Of a stretch of 64,000 nt of DNA, positions 16,301 to 24,659 are shown piece by piece. This DNA comes from an uncultured Bacilli bacterium (GTDB lineage: Bacteria > Bacillota_I > Bacilli_A > RF39 > UBA660). Position 1 is the first letter of the stretch; every line of letters starts with the position of its first letter. The position numbers and the translations under genes were made by a program. The stretch is from contig CAKOLN010000005.1 of NCBI GenBank assembly GCA_934096075.1, positions 22,673 through 86,672 on the forward strand, given 5' to 3'. A model generated the notes under the pieces. It did not search any database. It was not told where the DNA came from and worked only from the letters and a program-made list of their open reading frames with translations.

Positions 16301-16779
16301 ATACTGGATAAATGACTAACTAATGCTAAATTATATGCATCCTGAACAGAAGCACTACTTAAGATAGCGAAACCTGTACTTCTAGTACTATATATATCTT
16401 GATGATCTCCAAATATAGATAATGCATGTGTAGATAAACTTCTAGCTGCCACATGAATAACACCAGGTAAAAGTTCTCCAGCCATCTTATACATACTAGG
16501 TATCATTAATAATAATCCTTGACTAGCAGTAAATGTAGTTGCAAGTCTACCACTTTGTAAAGCCCCATGCATCATTGCACTAGCACCTGCTTCACTTTGC
16601 ATTTCAATAACACTTACTTTTTCATTAAATATATTTTTTCTCCCCATACTTGCCCATTTATCACACATAGTCGCCATAGCGCTAGAAGGGGTTATTGGAT
16701 AAATCCCACTTACTTCTGTAAAATTATAAGCAGCAGTCAAACATGCTTCATTTCCATCCATTACACTTGTTATTTTCAT
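13378..16779 (-). CDS. nifJ: pyruvate:ferredoxin (flavodoxin) oxidoreductase
   Basis: This single-chain enzyme oxidatively decarboxylates pyruvate to acetyl-CoA and passes electrons to ferredoxin in anaerobes. Visible domains: the N-terminal pyruvate/TPP domain (GNEACLTAAYNFTEVSGIYP); domain II-III; two 4Fe-4S motifs (CIQCNKCAFICP and CTGCTLCSKVCPG); the C-terminal TPP domain with GACAGCGET and GDGWAYDIGYGGLDHV; and the third cluster cysteines. The length of 1133 aa is slightly below the usual 1170-1190. The start at 16779 has a GGTGAT site. It is a single-gene unit with two direct repeats upstream and a terminator downstream. Confidence 0.96.
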   Translation of the reverse strand: MKITSVMDGNEACLTAAYNFTEVSGIYPITPSSAMATMCDKWASMGRKNIFNEKVSVIEMQSEAGASAMMHGALQSGRLATTFTASQGLLLMIPSMYKMAGELLPGVIHVAARSLSTHALSIFGDHQDIYSTRSTGFAILSSASVQDAYNLALVSHLSSIKGRVPFLHFFDGFRTSHELNKIYTLESDDIKPLIDMESVYRFRNNSLNIGKSITRGCSETEDVYFQNTEVRNKYYEELPDIVNKYMEDINEISGENYKPFNYYGDRNAKHVIVAMGSVTDTIRSVVDDLNNNGYSTGVIVVRLYRPWSSKYFLNVLPKSVEKITVLDRTKEAGSLAEPLYLDVVMSLKGENIDIVGGRYGLSSKNVGPEDIKAVFDNMEKMKMKDHFTLGIIDDVTNTSLTVKEYNLKTDYREIKVFGFGSDGMVSASKNIIKVIGSKPENYVQGYFEYDSKKSGGVTISHLRISKNKINAPYYLTSPNLVVVSKDSYLSKYDLLEGIKNNGILLINTSMNDIDLNKCMTLKMKEIIKNNNIKVFISDADSLSKKYNLNGKINNVISFYILKMLGLSGEDLVKFKEMVRKTYSDKGNDVVLNNINAIDESIDYLREFDKKVLTFESEEDKDYTMIDKMIIRRGNMLKVSDFINHEDGTFEGGSSASDKRKISNLVPNWCKENCIQCNKCAFICPHSVIKPVSLTEEDVNRSPIKKEETIKSMGEENKGFYISINSDNCTGCTLCSKVCPGKNGEKALVMGSPIKDEDMICDYFKDNVCNDEHFSKFSVKGLGFIKPDLEFPGACAGCGETVYLKTLTSLFKGEIVISNATGCSSIYGASLPCTPYKTPWISSLFEDNAEFGYGIYTGYKNARNRIKEIMIETKDEVSKEVKDTYKLWIDNSEDVNITNEVKEKLSQSSIPSELRSLLDYIPSRKVWIVGGDGWAYDIGYGGLDHVLRSGDNVKVLVLDTEVYSNTGGQTSKSTRIGAIAEFSSYGKLKPKKDLFKVAMDIPNCYVASISAGANDMQTIKAFKEANEHNGPSVIIAYSPCIAHGIRGGLKNSIDEQKLLVESGYNILMRYNPDEDKLTIDSKEPNFSLYETVFEKEMRYKNLQEINKEDYNKLYAEHMRNAKKRYEYYVNISKK

Positions 16780-16875
16780 CTTATCACCTATCCTAAAATA
16801 ATTTTACCAAATTTTTAATAAAAAGTCTTTATAAGGTATTAAAATAATATAAATTTATAATTATTGTTAATGCAT

Positions 16876-16930
16876 TGCATATTTTTCATACGAATATTTG
16901 CACACATTTGCATATTTTTCATACGAATAA
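16876..16930. repeat. two 22-bp direct repeats upstream of the PFOR gene
   Basis: TTGCATATTTTTCATACGAA followed by TA occurs at 16876-16897 and again at 16909-16930, a 33-bp period (about three helical turns). The pair sits 97-150 bases upstream of the PFOR start, so a regulator binding site is plausible. The right copy abuts the terminator of the neighbouring gene. Confidence 0.6.
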
Positions 16931-16940
16931 CTTTAACTTA

Positions 16941-16962
16941 ATAAAAAAAGACTCTAAAGTCT
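16941..16962 (-). terminator. intrinsic terminator of the polysaccharide locus
   Basis: AAGACT and AGTCTT pair around TTAG, followed by seven T on the minus strand, immediately after the stop of the 160-aa glycosyltransferase subunit. Confidence 0.85.
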
Positions 16963-17441
16963 TAATTATTATCAATAAAATTCTCTATAAGTTTTACCAT
17001 ATTATTAGTATTACTCTTATACTTTTTATTTTTAAATTTCTTAGAATCTTCTATAGCCTTCTTTAAATCCTTTGGATCATAACAAGGAATAATAAATCCC
17101 ATTTTAGCAAATTGTTTAATAATTTGTAATTGATGATCATTAACAGCTTCCTTATACTTTGCTAGTCTTGGACAAGCAATTACAACTTTACCATTATTTA
17201 TTCCATCAGTTATAGTACCTACTCCACCATGCGCTATTATAAGACTTGCCTCACTTACTATCTTTTTAAATTCATCCATTGGAAGTAAATTAAACATTTT
17301 CATATTTTTAGACTTAAACTTAGTTTTACCACATTGCACTATTACTTCTTCTTTAATAGTACCATCAAATATGCACTTATCAACTGCCTTCAAAAGCCTA
17401 TCAAATGGTGCATCTTGTGTACCTACAGTTACAAATATCAA
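16962..17441 (-). CDS. glycosyltransferase subunit, Alg13/PssE-like
   Basis: The protein of about 159 aa is the GT28 C-terminal (nucleotide-sugar-binding) half: FVTVGTQDAPFDRLLKAVDK, then LIIAHGGVGTITDGINNGKV with the AHGGxGT motif, then NDHQLQI. Such proteins work as the catalytic partner of an Alg14/PssD membrane subunit. That partner is fused to the end of the upstream gene. I choose the TTG at 17441 because GGGGGGTGG lies just before it and homologues begin at this valine-rich strand; a GTG at 17450 is the alternative. The TTG overlaps the upstream TGA (TTGA), which implies coupled synthesis of the two subunits. Confidence 0.85.
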   Translation of the reverse strand: MIFVTVGTQDAPFDRLLKAVDKCIFDGTIKEEVIVQCGKTKFKSKNMKMFNLLPMDEFKKIVSEASLIIAHGGVGTITDGINNGKVVIACPRLAKYKEAVNDHQLQIIKQFAKMGFIIPCYDPKDLKKAIEDSKKFKNKKYKSNTNNMVKLIENFIDNN

Positions 17442-19039
17442 TATATCCACCCCCCAAATGTTGCATCAGGATAATTATCTAACATACTTTCCCATTGAAC
17501 TATAAACAAATCAGCAAATTTATAAACTAAACTACCTGTTATAGTCTTTGTTTCACTATTAGCGAATGTTTCTATAAAAATTATCTTACTACCTAAAATA
17601 TGTCCTAATAAACACATTGGTCCAGCTGTATGTGCTCCAGTAGAAATAATATATTGTGGTCTAAACTTAATATAATAATATAAACTTCTAAATGAATTCA
17701 TAATTATCTTAAACACATAAGTAAACATATGCTTTCTAGTTCCAAAAATCATCATTCCTACTTTTTTTCTACCATACTTATTCTTAAGATTTCTATTAGA
17801 CTCAGTATTCTCAGTAATTAAAAAATAATTATACTTATTAAACATACTCTTAAGCATTAACATTTCATTTAAATGTCCACCAGTACTAGATATAAACATA
17901 ACTCTTTTTCTACTACAATTACCTACTTCTTTTAATAAAGATAACCACTCTTTTTTTATGACATCAGGAGTATATTCTTCAACACTTTTCTTAGCATTAT
18001 TGGCAAATCTTTTTAATACTTTATTATTATTTAATAAATCTATAACACACTTAGCAAACTCTTCTTTATTTCTATCCTTAATTAAGATACCTTTTCCATC
18101 ACTTAAAAGAACTCTAGGTCCAACAGAAGAATCAAAAGCAACTACTGGTACTCCCATATTCATTGATTCTAATATTACTAATCCAAAACTTTCAACTAAA
18201 CTAGTCATGCAAAATATACTAGACTTTAAAAGTTCACTTCTAATCTCTTCTTGGTTTAAGAAACCAGTTAATCTAATATTATTCTCTAACTTAAGTTCTT
18301 TAATTCTATTTTGAATATTTTCTTTCTCTTCTCCGTCACCTACTAAAGTTAACTTAACATCTTTATCCATTTTAACTATAATAGACATTATATCAATTAA
18401 ATCAATAAAACCTTTTTCCTTAGAAAGTCTACCTACCGCTATAATATTCTTAGTACTTAAATCACTCTTTTCCTTAGATATTTCATCTATAAAATTATTT
18501 ATACTTACAGCTTTAAGTCCTATCTCTTTTCTATAAATATCTCTTATTTCACTATTAACTAAAACTAATCTATCATAATTAGTAGTGCTCTTAATTAATT
18601 CCTTCTTATATTTTTTACTAGGATAATTATGATCCGTTGCTATTAATTTAATATTACTTTTCTTAAGTATTTTATTAGCTAACTTAGTTTCATATGTTCT
18701 AGTAGTAATCAAATAATCAGTATCTAACTCTTTAAGTGCTTTCTTAGTTCTAGATTTCTTCAATCTTAATATTTTAACTGCCTTAAATAATTCAGTTATT
18801 AATTTAAAATATTTCTTTCTTCTAATACATTTTTTTATCTCATCTTTATTAGGTCCACCATCTATTAAATATGTAATTTTTATCTTATTATTTATATTGA
18901 ATGATGGTACTTCTTTAAGCTTATATGTAATAATCATTTCTATTTCATAATCATCACATAACATTTTACTTAAACTAGAAATATACTTTTCTATTCCACC
19001 TACACCTAAATGTAAAGACAATATTGTAATTTTCTTCAT
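17438..19039 (-). CDS. fusion of a GT4 glycosyltransferase with an Alg14/PssD-like subunit
   Basis: Residues 1 to about 360 are a GT-B family 4 transferase (LHLGVGGIEKYISSLSKML at the N-terminus, VGRLSKEKGFIDLI, then SLVESFGLVILESMNMGVP with the ExxxxxxxE-type donor site). From about residue 372, RVMFISSTGGHLNEMLMLKS opens an Alg14/PssD domain, with ISTGAHTAGPMCLLG, ending KFADLFIVQW and WIY. Alg14-type subunits anchor and activate an Alg13/PssE partner, which is the next gene. A GT4-Alg14 fusion is unusual and suggests that two successive sugars are added by one assembly. It overlaps the downstream gene by four bases. Confidence 0.85.
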   Translation of the reverse strand: MKKITILSLHLGVGGIEKYISSLSKMLCDDYEIEMIITYKLKEVPSFNINNKIKITYLIDGGPNKDEIKKCIRRKKYFKLITELFKAVKILRLKKSRTKKALKELDTDYLITTRTYETKLANKILKKSNIKLIATDHNYPSKKYKKELIKSTTNYDRLVLVNSEIRDIYRKEIGLKAVSINNFIDEISKEKSDLSTKNIIAVGRLSKEKGFIDLIDIMSIIVKMDKDVKLTLVGDGEEKENIQNRIKELKLENNIRLTGFLNQEEIRSELLKSSIFCMTSLVESFGLVILESMNMGVPVVAFDSSVGPRVLLSDGKGILIKDRNKEEFAKCVIDLLNNNKVLKRFANNAKKSVEEYTPDVIKKEWLSLLKEVGNCSRKRVMFISSTGGHLNEMLMLKSMFNKYNYFLITENTESNRNLKNKYGRKKVGMMIFGTRKHMFTYVFKIIMNSFRSLYYYIKFRPQYIISTGAHTAGPMCLLGHILGSKIIFIETFANSETKTITGSLVYKFADLFIVQWESMLDNYPDATFGGWIY

Positions 19040-19084
19040 AATACTCCTCTTGTTAATATTATACCATGCAATAGTAATAATATT

Positions 19085-19118
19085 TAAAAAAAATAAAATT
19101 CTATTAAAATTTTATTTT
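19085..19118 (-). terminator. intrinsic terminator of the phosphatidyltransferase gene
   Basis: AATAAAATT and AATTTTATT pair around CTATTAA, overlapping the stop codon, with a T run of eight on the minus strand. Confidence 0.7.
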
Positions 19119-19721
19119 AAGTATACATACTATTATAGCTATAATTCCCATAATTGACAACATAATTTTTTCTCTAGCTGTTGGTTTTTTTAATTTAATA
19201 GGTATTATGTAAGATAAACCAAGTAAAAGTAGTGTTACTGGAAATATTATATATCTAAACTTTCTACCTATTAAAAATGTAACAAAATATACCATAGGTA
19301 TTACTATAGCACTTGCTGTAATAGGAACACCTAAAAATTCATCATGTTTACCTTTTTTAGTAGTAGATAACATATTAAAGTATGCTAATCTTATTACACC
19401 ACATAATACAAAGAACACACTAATAGCATAAGTATAAACATTTTGTACTGTTAAATTTAAAGATATTAACATTGGAAGTACTCCAAAACTAATAGCGTCA
19501 CTTAAACTATCTAACTCAATCCCATATATCTGATGTTCTTTCAAACTAAAAAACCTTCTAGCAACTACCCCATCAAATGCATCACAAATAGCTGCAAAAA
19601 TTAAACAAAAAACTGCAAATGTTGTTTTAAAATTATAAGCACAAATAATTCCACTAATAGCGAAACATGTCCCTAACATAGTAACAAAATCACATTTTCT
19701 ATATACACCAATTACTTTCAT
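19104..19721 (-). CDS. pssA: CDP-alcohol phosphatidyltransferase, probably phosphatidylserine synthase
   Basis: This is an integral membrane enzyme of phospholipid synthesis. The family signature DGxxARx(8-12)GxxxDxxxD is complete: DGVVARRFF, then YGIELDSLSD. Several hydrophobic helices follow, ending in a charged KLKKPTAREK loop and a last helix. Size (about 205 aa) and N-terminal layout suit PssA rather than PgsA, but substrate choice is inferred. The ATG at 19721 has an AGTGAT site; an in-frame TTG lies nine codons upstream. Confidence 0.78.
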   Translation of the reverse strand: MKVIGVYRKCDFVTMLGTCFAISGIICAYNFKTTFAVFCLIFAAICDAFDGVVARRFFSLKEHQIYGIELDSLSDAISFGVLPMLISLNLTVQNVYTYAISVFFVLCGVIRLAYFNMLSTTKKGKHDEFLGVPITASAIVIPMVYFVTFLIGRKFRYIIFPVTLLLLGLSYIIPIKLKKPTAREKIMLSIMGIIAIIVCILKIKF

Positions 19722-19855
19722 AAAATCACTTTTCCTTACTAACAACAATTATACTATAAGTATGTATGAAATGCAATTTAAATGTTATTAACTAAAACTA
19801 TATAAAAACATTAACATAAAAATTAATCAAGACACTATCACATTTTCCTAAAGAC

Positions 19856-19887
19856 TTTTAAAAAAAGACAATATTTCTATTATCTTT
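19856..19887 (-). terminator. intrinsic terminator after the 391-aa glycosyltransferase gene
   Basis: AAGACAATA pairs with TATTATCTT (one mismatch) around a short loop, with a T run on the minus strand; it overlaps the stop codon. Confidence 0.6.
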
Positions 19888-21055
19888 TATAATACTTTTT
19901 ACTTACTAACTTATAATAAAGTTTATATAATTTTGGAAACTTTTGTCTCCCAAAATCACCTATTTTTCTTTTTAAAGATGTACTTTTATTTTCATACATT
20001 TCATAAATATTTTGATAAAAATTAGCTTTTACCTCTAAATCTATTTGAGAAACAGAATCTTCATTAGCATATTTTTTAACAGCATCGTAAAATTGTTTTG
20101 ATGAAGTATCCCAATCAATCCATTCGTCTGCAGTTTTAATTGCATTAGACTTATATTTAGTCAATAATTTCTTATCTAATAATTTATTAATACTCTCCAC
20201 AACTTGATCTTCATCATCTGTTTTAATAACTATTCCATTATAACCGTTTACTATATACTCATCATGTCCAGTTACATCATAAACAATAGCCGTTCCTCCA
20301 GTATGAAACATTTCCAATGGAGGTCCAAACATTCCTTCAACATAGCTTAATTTAACAATTACATCACAAGATCTATAAATCTTTGCACAATCTTTTACAG
20401 GAACCCTTGAAAATACCTTGTCTACTCCTGGATATTTATTTACATTAGATGAAGTTAATAACCAAATTTCACTTGCTTTACTTTTTCTTACTAGTTTAAT
20501 AGTTTTAGGAACATTTTTGAATGGAACATCTACTGGACCCTCAACTAGTACTCTAAGACCATCACATTCAGGATATTTTTCCCCATCTAAAGTAAATACA
20601 TCCTTTCTAATTCCATTTCTAACTAAAATTACTTCATTATTATATTTACTTTCCAAATATTCTTTTATCCATGTAGCTTCAGTAATAACTTTAAGTCCCA
20701 TTAAATATGTCATTTCCGCATATAATTTCAAACCTTCTTCATTATTACTATAAAACCTAGATTCTATAGATTGAACAAAGTATAAATACTTTTTAGCATT
20801 AATTTTATATAGATAATATATAGTAGCCCACCAAGTACCAATAGCAATATCAAAATTCATACTTTTAGCTTCCTTCAAAGTAATCCATTTTAATTTATGC
20901 GCCTTGGAATGCCAACTATAATCTATAGACTTAACTTTTTTTTCAGTAACTATATATACATCTTCTCCAAGTTCTTTCATTTTACTAGCATGTTCTAATA
21001 TAACATTAGTACCACCACCAATTAAAGCGGAACCTAAAGTAAAAACCACTTTCAT
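19880..21055 (-). CDS. GT4-family glycosyltransferase
   Basis: A GT-B fold transferase of 391 aa: N-terminal VVFTLGSALIGGGTNVILEH (glycine-rich loop), a central IGTWWATIYYLYK region, and a C-terminal donor domain with LSYVEGMFGPPLEMFHTGGT, the position of the EX7E motif. An added C-terminal tail of basic residues may contact the membrane. The start at 21055 has AGGAGGTG. It is the last gene of the long leftward polysaccharide operon and lies 11 bases after the HAD-domain gene. Donor and acceptor are unknown. Confidence 0.82.
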   Translation of the reverse strand: MKVVFTLGSALIGGGTNVILEHASKMKELGEDVYIVTEKKVKSIDYSWHSKAHKLKWITLKEAKSMNFDIAIGTWWATIYYLYKINAKKYLYFVQSIESRFYSNNEEGLKLYAEMTYLMGLKVITEATWIKEYLESKYNNEVILVRNGIRKDVFTLDGEKYPECDGLRVLVEGPVDVPFKNVPKTIKLVRKSKASEIWLLTSSNVNKYPGVDKVFSRVPVKDCAKIYRSCDVIVKLSYVEGMFGPPLEMFHTGGTAIVYDVTGHDEYIVNGYNGIVIKTDDEDQVVESINKLLDKKLLTKYKSNAIKTADEWIDWDTSSKQFYDAVKKYANEDSVSQIDLEVKANFYQNIYEMYENKSTSLKRKIGDFGRQKFPKLYKLYYKLVSKKYYKR

Positions 21056-21066
21056 TACTGCACCTC

Positions 21067-23049
21067 CTAAATAACGTTATCTTTTTTTAATTGATATTTC
21101 TTTATACTCCTATATATCAACATTTGCAAATATAATTTATAATTATGCAACTTTAACATAGGCCAGTAAGTATCATAAAAATAAGTTTTATATCTTAAAA
21201 AAAATTTAAAATTTTCTTTTATATATCTTTTAAAAGTTATTTTATTTTTACTATTAAACTCAGTAAATTCAAAAACACCAAAATTTTCATAATGATATAT
21301 TTTATTAAAAAAAGTATATTGTAATTTACTAGGGTTAAATATCATATCAAAATGGATTTGATTAATTAATTTATCAACTTTTTTATTATCAAAATACTTA
21401 TTAATTAATACATTACATATTTGAATAAATTTATCAAACATCACATCTTGTATCGGATGGATTAGACAATTATATATCTTTTCTTCTTCTTTCTTTTTAA
21501 ATAATTCAACTTCTACTTTATTGTTTTTTATAACATATTTATTAGCACTACCATGAGAAGCACCCAATATAATTTCATATATAGTTCTATTTTCAGCATA
21601 TAAATTATATTCTACATTATAACAAGGACTATTAGTAAAAACTAATCCATATTTCTCTATACTTTCTTTTAAATCCTTTCTTTGCAATCCAAAATACAGA
21701 CCCTTTATTATATAATTAGTTCCTAAAATATTCTGTATATTATTTTGAATTGAACCATTCCATCCAATATCAACAACATAAAATTCATGAGAGTCAGTCT
21801 TGTCATTAATATATTCTATAAAATTTTGTTTTTGTTCTAATCTATTGCTTTCATATATTTTTTTAAAAACAGAATTATTAATTAAAGATTTAAATTCTTT
21901 TGAATTTCTAAAATCACTAATTTTTTTATTAAAATCACAATTTTTCCTATTCTTATTTTCCTCTTCATATATGCATTTAATATCATTTTCATTAAAATTC
22001 AAACTTTTTAAAAATTCATTAATAGTAATATATGAATATTGATTTAACAAAGCATTAAATTTTTCTTCAGACAATTTAGTTAATGATGGTAAATAAGTAG
22101 ATTTTCTAGAAACATATAAATAATGAGATTTAATTTTAACATTGCCTTGTTTTTTAACATAATAATCAAATAATTTTTTTAAATATTCACCTTCTCTTGA
22201 CAAGAAAAACACTTCTGTTTGATTTTCTTTTACTAATCTATAATAAATTCTTTCTATAAACTTATAAAGTGAAAAAATTATATTTTCAAATTGACTAGTA
22301 TCTTTAAATTGTAATTTTTTAAAATTATTTGTAATATTTTTTTCATCATACTCTAATTTAAAATCAGAGTAAAATTTATATTTTCCTTTTCTATCTAACA
22401 AAACACTTTTTATTCCAATACTATTTGGAATCTCATAATCCCCTAAACTATTGTCTCCAATCATATATACTTGACTAGCATCAACATCCAATTTCTTAAG
22501 AACTATTTTATACAATTCACCAGATTTTTTATTTTTTAAATATTCACAAGAAACAAAAATATCATCAATCATATTAAAAATATTTAATCTTTTAAAAATT
22601 TCTAATAACATATCTTTACTAAGATACATATCTGAAACTGCATAAATTTTTTTATTTTTCTTTTTAAGATTCCTAATTAAATCAATTATATCATCATTCA
22701 CATACAAAACATTTGACTCGAGTTCAATCTCAGTATCAACACATTTTTTTAAAAATAAATTATAGTCAATATCTTCATTTAATTCTTCATAAATACTCTT
22801 AATCATTGATACATAAGTAAATTCATAATCATTGCCCATGTTATGATTTTCTAATCCTAGTTCAGATTCAATTTTATTTCTTAAACCATATAATTCTACT
22901 GAAGTTAAACTTAATTCAAATGTCTTAACAATATTAACAGACCACACCTTTTTTAAATACTCAGGTTCCATCTTTCTACTAACAATAGTATCAAATATAT
23001 CAAAAAATATTATATTTCTATCTTTATCATTTATAACTTCATTAAACAT
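21067..23049 (-). CDS. HAD-superfamily protein with large C-terminal domain, polysaccharide locus
   Basis: Residues 1-220 form a HAD hydrolase domain: FFDIFDTIVSRK (nucleophile DxFDT), YAVSDMYLS (motif II Ser) and MIGDNSLGDYEIP (motif IV). The C-terminal 430 residues contain EVFFLSREGEYLKKL and FYVVDIGWNGSIQNNIQNIL, a second conserved-looking unit seen in HAD proteins of surface-polysaccharide clusters; its activity is not known to me. The start follows GAGGGTGG and is one base after the ABC ATPase gene. It may act as a phosphatase or modifying enzyme on a glycan or lipid-linked intermediate. Confidence 0.72.
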   Translation of the reverse strand: MFNEVINDKDRNIIFFDIFDTIVSRKMEPEYLKKVWSVNIVKTFELSLTSVELYGLRNKIESELGLENHNMGNDYEFTYVSMIKSIYEELNEDIDYNLFLKKCVDTEIELESNVLYVNDDIIDLIRNLKKKNKKIYAVSDMYLSKDMLLEIFKRLNIFNMIDDIFVSCEYLKNKKSGELYKIVLKKLDVDASQVYMIGDNSLGDYEIPNSIGIKSVLLDRKGKYKFYSDFKLEYDEKNITNNFKKLQFKDTSQFENIIFSLYKFIERIYYRLVKENQTEVFFLSREGEYLKKLFDYYVKKQGNVKIKSHYLYVSRKSTYLPSLTKLSEEKFNALLNQYSYITINEFLKSLNFNENDIKCIYEEENKNRKNCDFNKKISDFRNSKEFKSLINNSVFKKIYESNRLEQKQNFIEYINDKTDSHEFYVVDIGWNGSIQNNIQNILGTNYIIKGLYFGLQRKDLKESIEKYGLVFTNSPCYNVEYNLYAENRTIYEIILGASHGSANKYVIKNNKVEVELFKKKEEEKIYNCLIHPIQDVMFDKFIQICNVLINKYFDNKKVDKLINQIHFDMIFNPSKLQYTFFNKIYHYENFGVFEFTEFNSKNKITFKRYIKENFKFFLRYKTYFYDTYWPMLKLHNYKLYLQMLIYRSIKKYQLKKDNVI

Positions 23050-23787
23050 TTAATCCACCCTCATCTGCTTTTCATAATATAAATTACAAACTTCTTCTGC
23101 ATCTCCTATCATTTGAACTTCTCCATGTTCTATCCACATCACCCTGCTACAAAGTTGTTTAATTGAATCTAAAGAATGTGAAACATATAAAACTGTAGTT
23201 CCTCCTTTTATCATTTCTAACATTTTATTCTTACTCTTCTCCTGAAATTTAATATCCCCCACTGACAAAATTTCATCTACAATTAATACTTCTGGATTAA
23301 CAATAGTTGCAATTGAAAAAGCAAGTTTAGCAATCATACCAGAAGAAAAGTTTTTAATAGGAACATCTAAAAAATCTCTTAATTCTGAAAAATCAACAAT
23401 CTCTTCAAATTTCTCATCTAAAAATTGTTTTGTATAACCTAAGACTGCTCCATTTAAATAAATATTTTCTTTAGCAGTTAGCTCTATATCAAAACCGGCG
23501 CCCAATTCTATCATAGGTGAAATAGCTCCATTAACAGTTACTTTTCCCTTTGTTGGTTTCATTACACCACTAACAACCTTTAGTAAAGTACTTTTACCAG
23601 CACCATTAGAGCCTATCAAACCAACAACTTCACCTTTAGCAATATGTAAGCTAACATCTTTTAAAGCCCAAAAATATTCTTTCTTTTTTCTTTTTCCTTT
23701 AAACAAATTAATAAAAGCCAATTTAAGAGAAAAATCTTTTTCTATTCCCAAATCAAATTTCATTGATACATTTTTAATGTCTATCAT
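23050..23787 (-). CDS. polysaccharide ABC exporter, ATPase subunit (TagH/Wzt-like)
   Basis: Walker A is GLIGSNGAGKST, the signature motif is NFSSGMIAKLAFSIA, Walker B is EVLIVDEILSVGD and the H-loop is VSHSLDS. The long insertion before Walker A (DLGIEKDFSLKLAFINLFKG) is typical of teichoic-acid/O-antigen exporters. At 246 aa it lacks the C-terminal carbohydrate-binding domain of long Wzt proteins. ATG 23787 is preferred over 23799 because GGAGG lies six bases before it. It pairs with the permease encoded just upstream. Confidence 0.92.
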   Translation of the reverse strand: MIDIKNVSMKFDLGIEKDFSLKLAFINLFKGKRKKKEYFWALKDVSLHIAKGEVVGLIGSNGAGKSTLLKVVSGVMKPTKGKVTVNGAISPMIELGAGFDIELTAKENIYLNGAVLGYTKQFLDEKFEEIVDFSELRDFLDVPIKNFSSGMIAKLAFSIATIVNPEVLIVDEILSVGDIKFQEKSKNKMLEMIKGGTTVLYVSHSLDSIKQLCSRVMWIEHGEVQMIGDAEEVCNLYYEKQMRVD

Positions 23788-23798
23788 AACAACCTCCA

Positions 23799-24602
23799 TT
23801 ATACATAATAAATAAATTTATCTTGTTTATTTCTAAAAACAATTATACCAATCAATGCGAAAAAGATACTTACAAGACCACACAATAGGAGATTAAGTAA
23901 TGATGGCATATTACCGTACACTATTATATCTCTAGCTGATGAGATAAATAAATATAATGGATTTAGTTTAAATAAAGTTTGTAATTTTATAGGCAAAATA
24001 TCTATACTATAAAATATTGGAGTAAAATATTGCCAAATAGTTAACAATATTCCATATATATAAAACATATCTCTTAAAAAAACTGAAATAGTAGAAATAA
24101 TAAAAGATATTCCAACTGTAAACAAAAATAAACATATAAAGATATAGGGTAAAATTAAGTAATAAATATTAATATGACAAGCATAACCACCTAATCCAAC
24201 ATAAGATAATAAAACAATTAATAAAAGTGGTATTAAGGTTAGTAAAAAATTTATACCTACAAATAAACATTTAGACAAAGGAAAAATATACTTTGGTATA
24301 TAAACCTTATTAATTAAGGAAAAATTGCTTACCACTGAACTCATCGCAGTATTAGAAGCTTCACTAAAATAATTAAACATAACTAGTCCTGTCATTAAAT
24401 ATACTAGATAATTAACATTTTCCATTCTTGCCTTAAAAAATTGACTAAATACTATTGCCATAATACTCATCATTAAAATAGGATATAATAAACTCCAAAG
24501 TACACCTAATACACTTCTTTTATATTTTACTTTAAAGTCCCTCATAATCATTTGACTCATTAAAAATGAATACTTTTTAAAATTTTGTAACATACCCTTC
24601 AT
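23799..24602 (-). CDS. polysaccharide ABC exporter, permease subunit (TagG/Wzm-like)
   Basis: The 267-aa ABC-2 type membrane protein has six hydrophobic helices. The N-terminus MSQMIMRDFKVKYKRSVLG followed by VLWSLLYPILMM is the conserved amphipathic entry of TagG/Wzm proteins, and the C-terminal NPLYLFISSARDIIVYG is the conserved loop. With the adjacent ATPase it would move an undecaprenyl- or lipid-linked glycan across the membrane. Its stop is immediately followed by the ATPase gene. Confidence 0.92.
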   Translation of the reverse strand: MKGMLQNFKKYSFLMSQMIMRDFKVKYKRSVLGVLWSLLYPILMMSIMAIVFSQFFKARMENVNYLVYLMTGLVMFNYFSEASNTAMSSVVSNFSLINKVYIPKYIFPLSKCLFVGINFLLTLIPLLLIVLLSYVGLGGYACHINIYYLILPYIFICLFLFTVGISFIISTISVFLRDMFYIYGILLTIWQYFTPIFYSIDILPIKLQTLFKLNPLYLFISSARDIIVYGNMPSLLNLLLCGLVSIFFALIGIIVFRNKQDKFIYYV

Positions 24603-24659
24603 AACAAAACTCCTTTTCTCTAATAATTATAACAAATGAATTAATTATTTGCAATTTTA

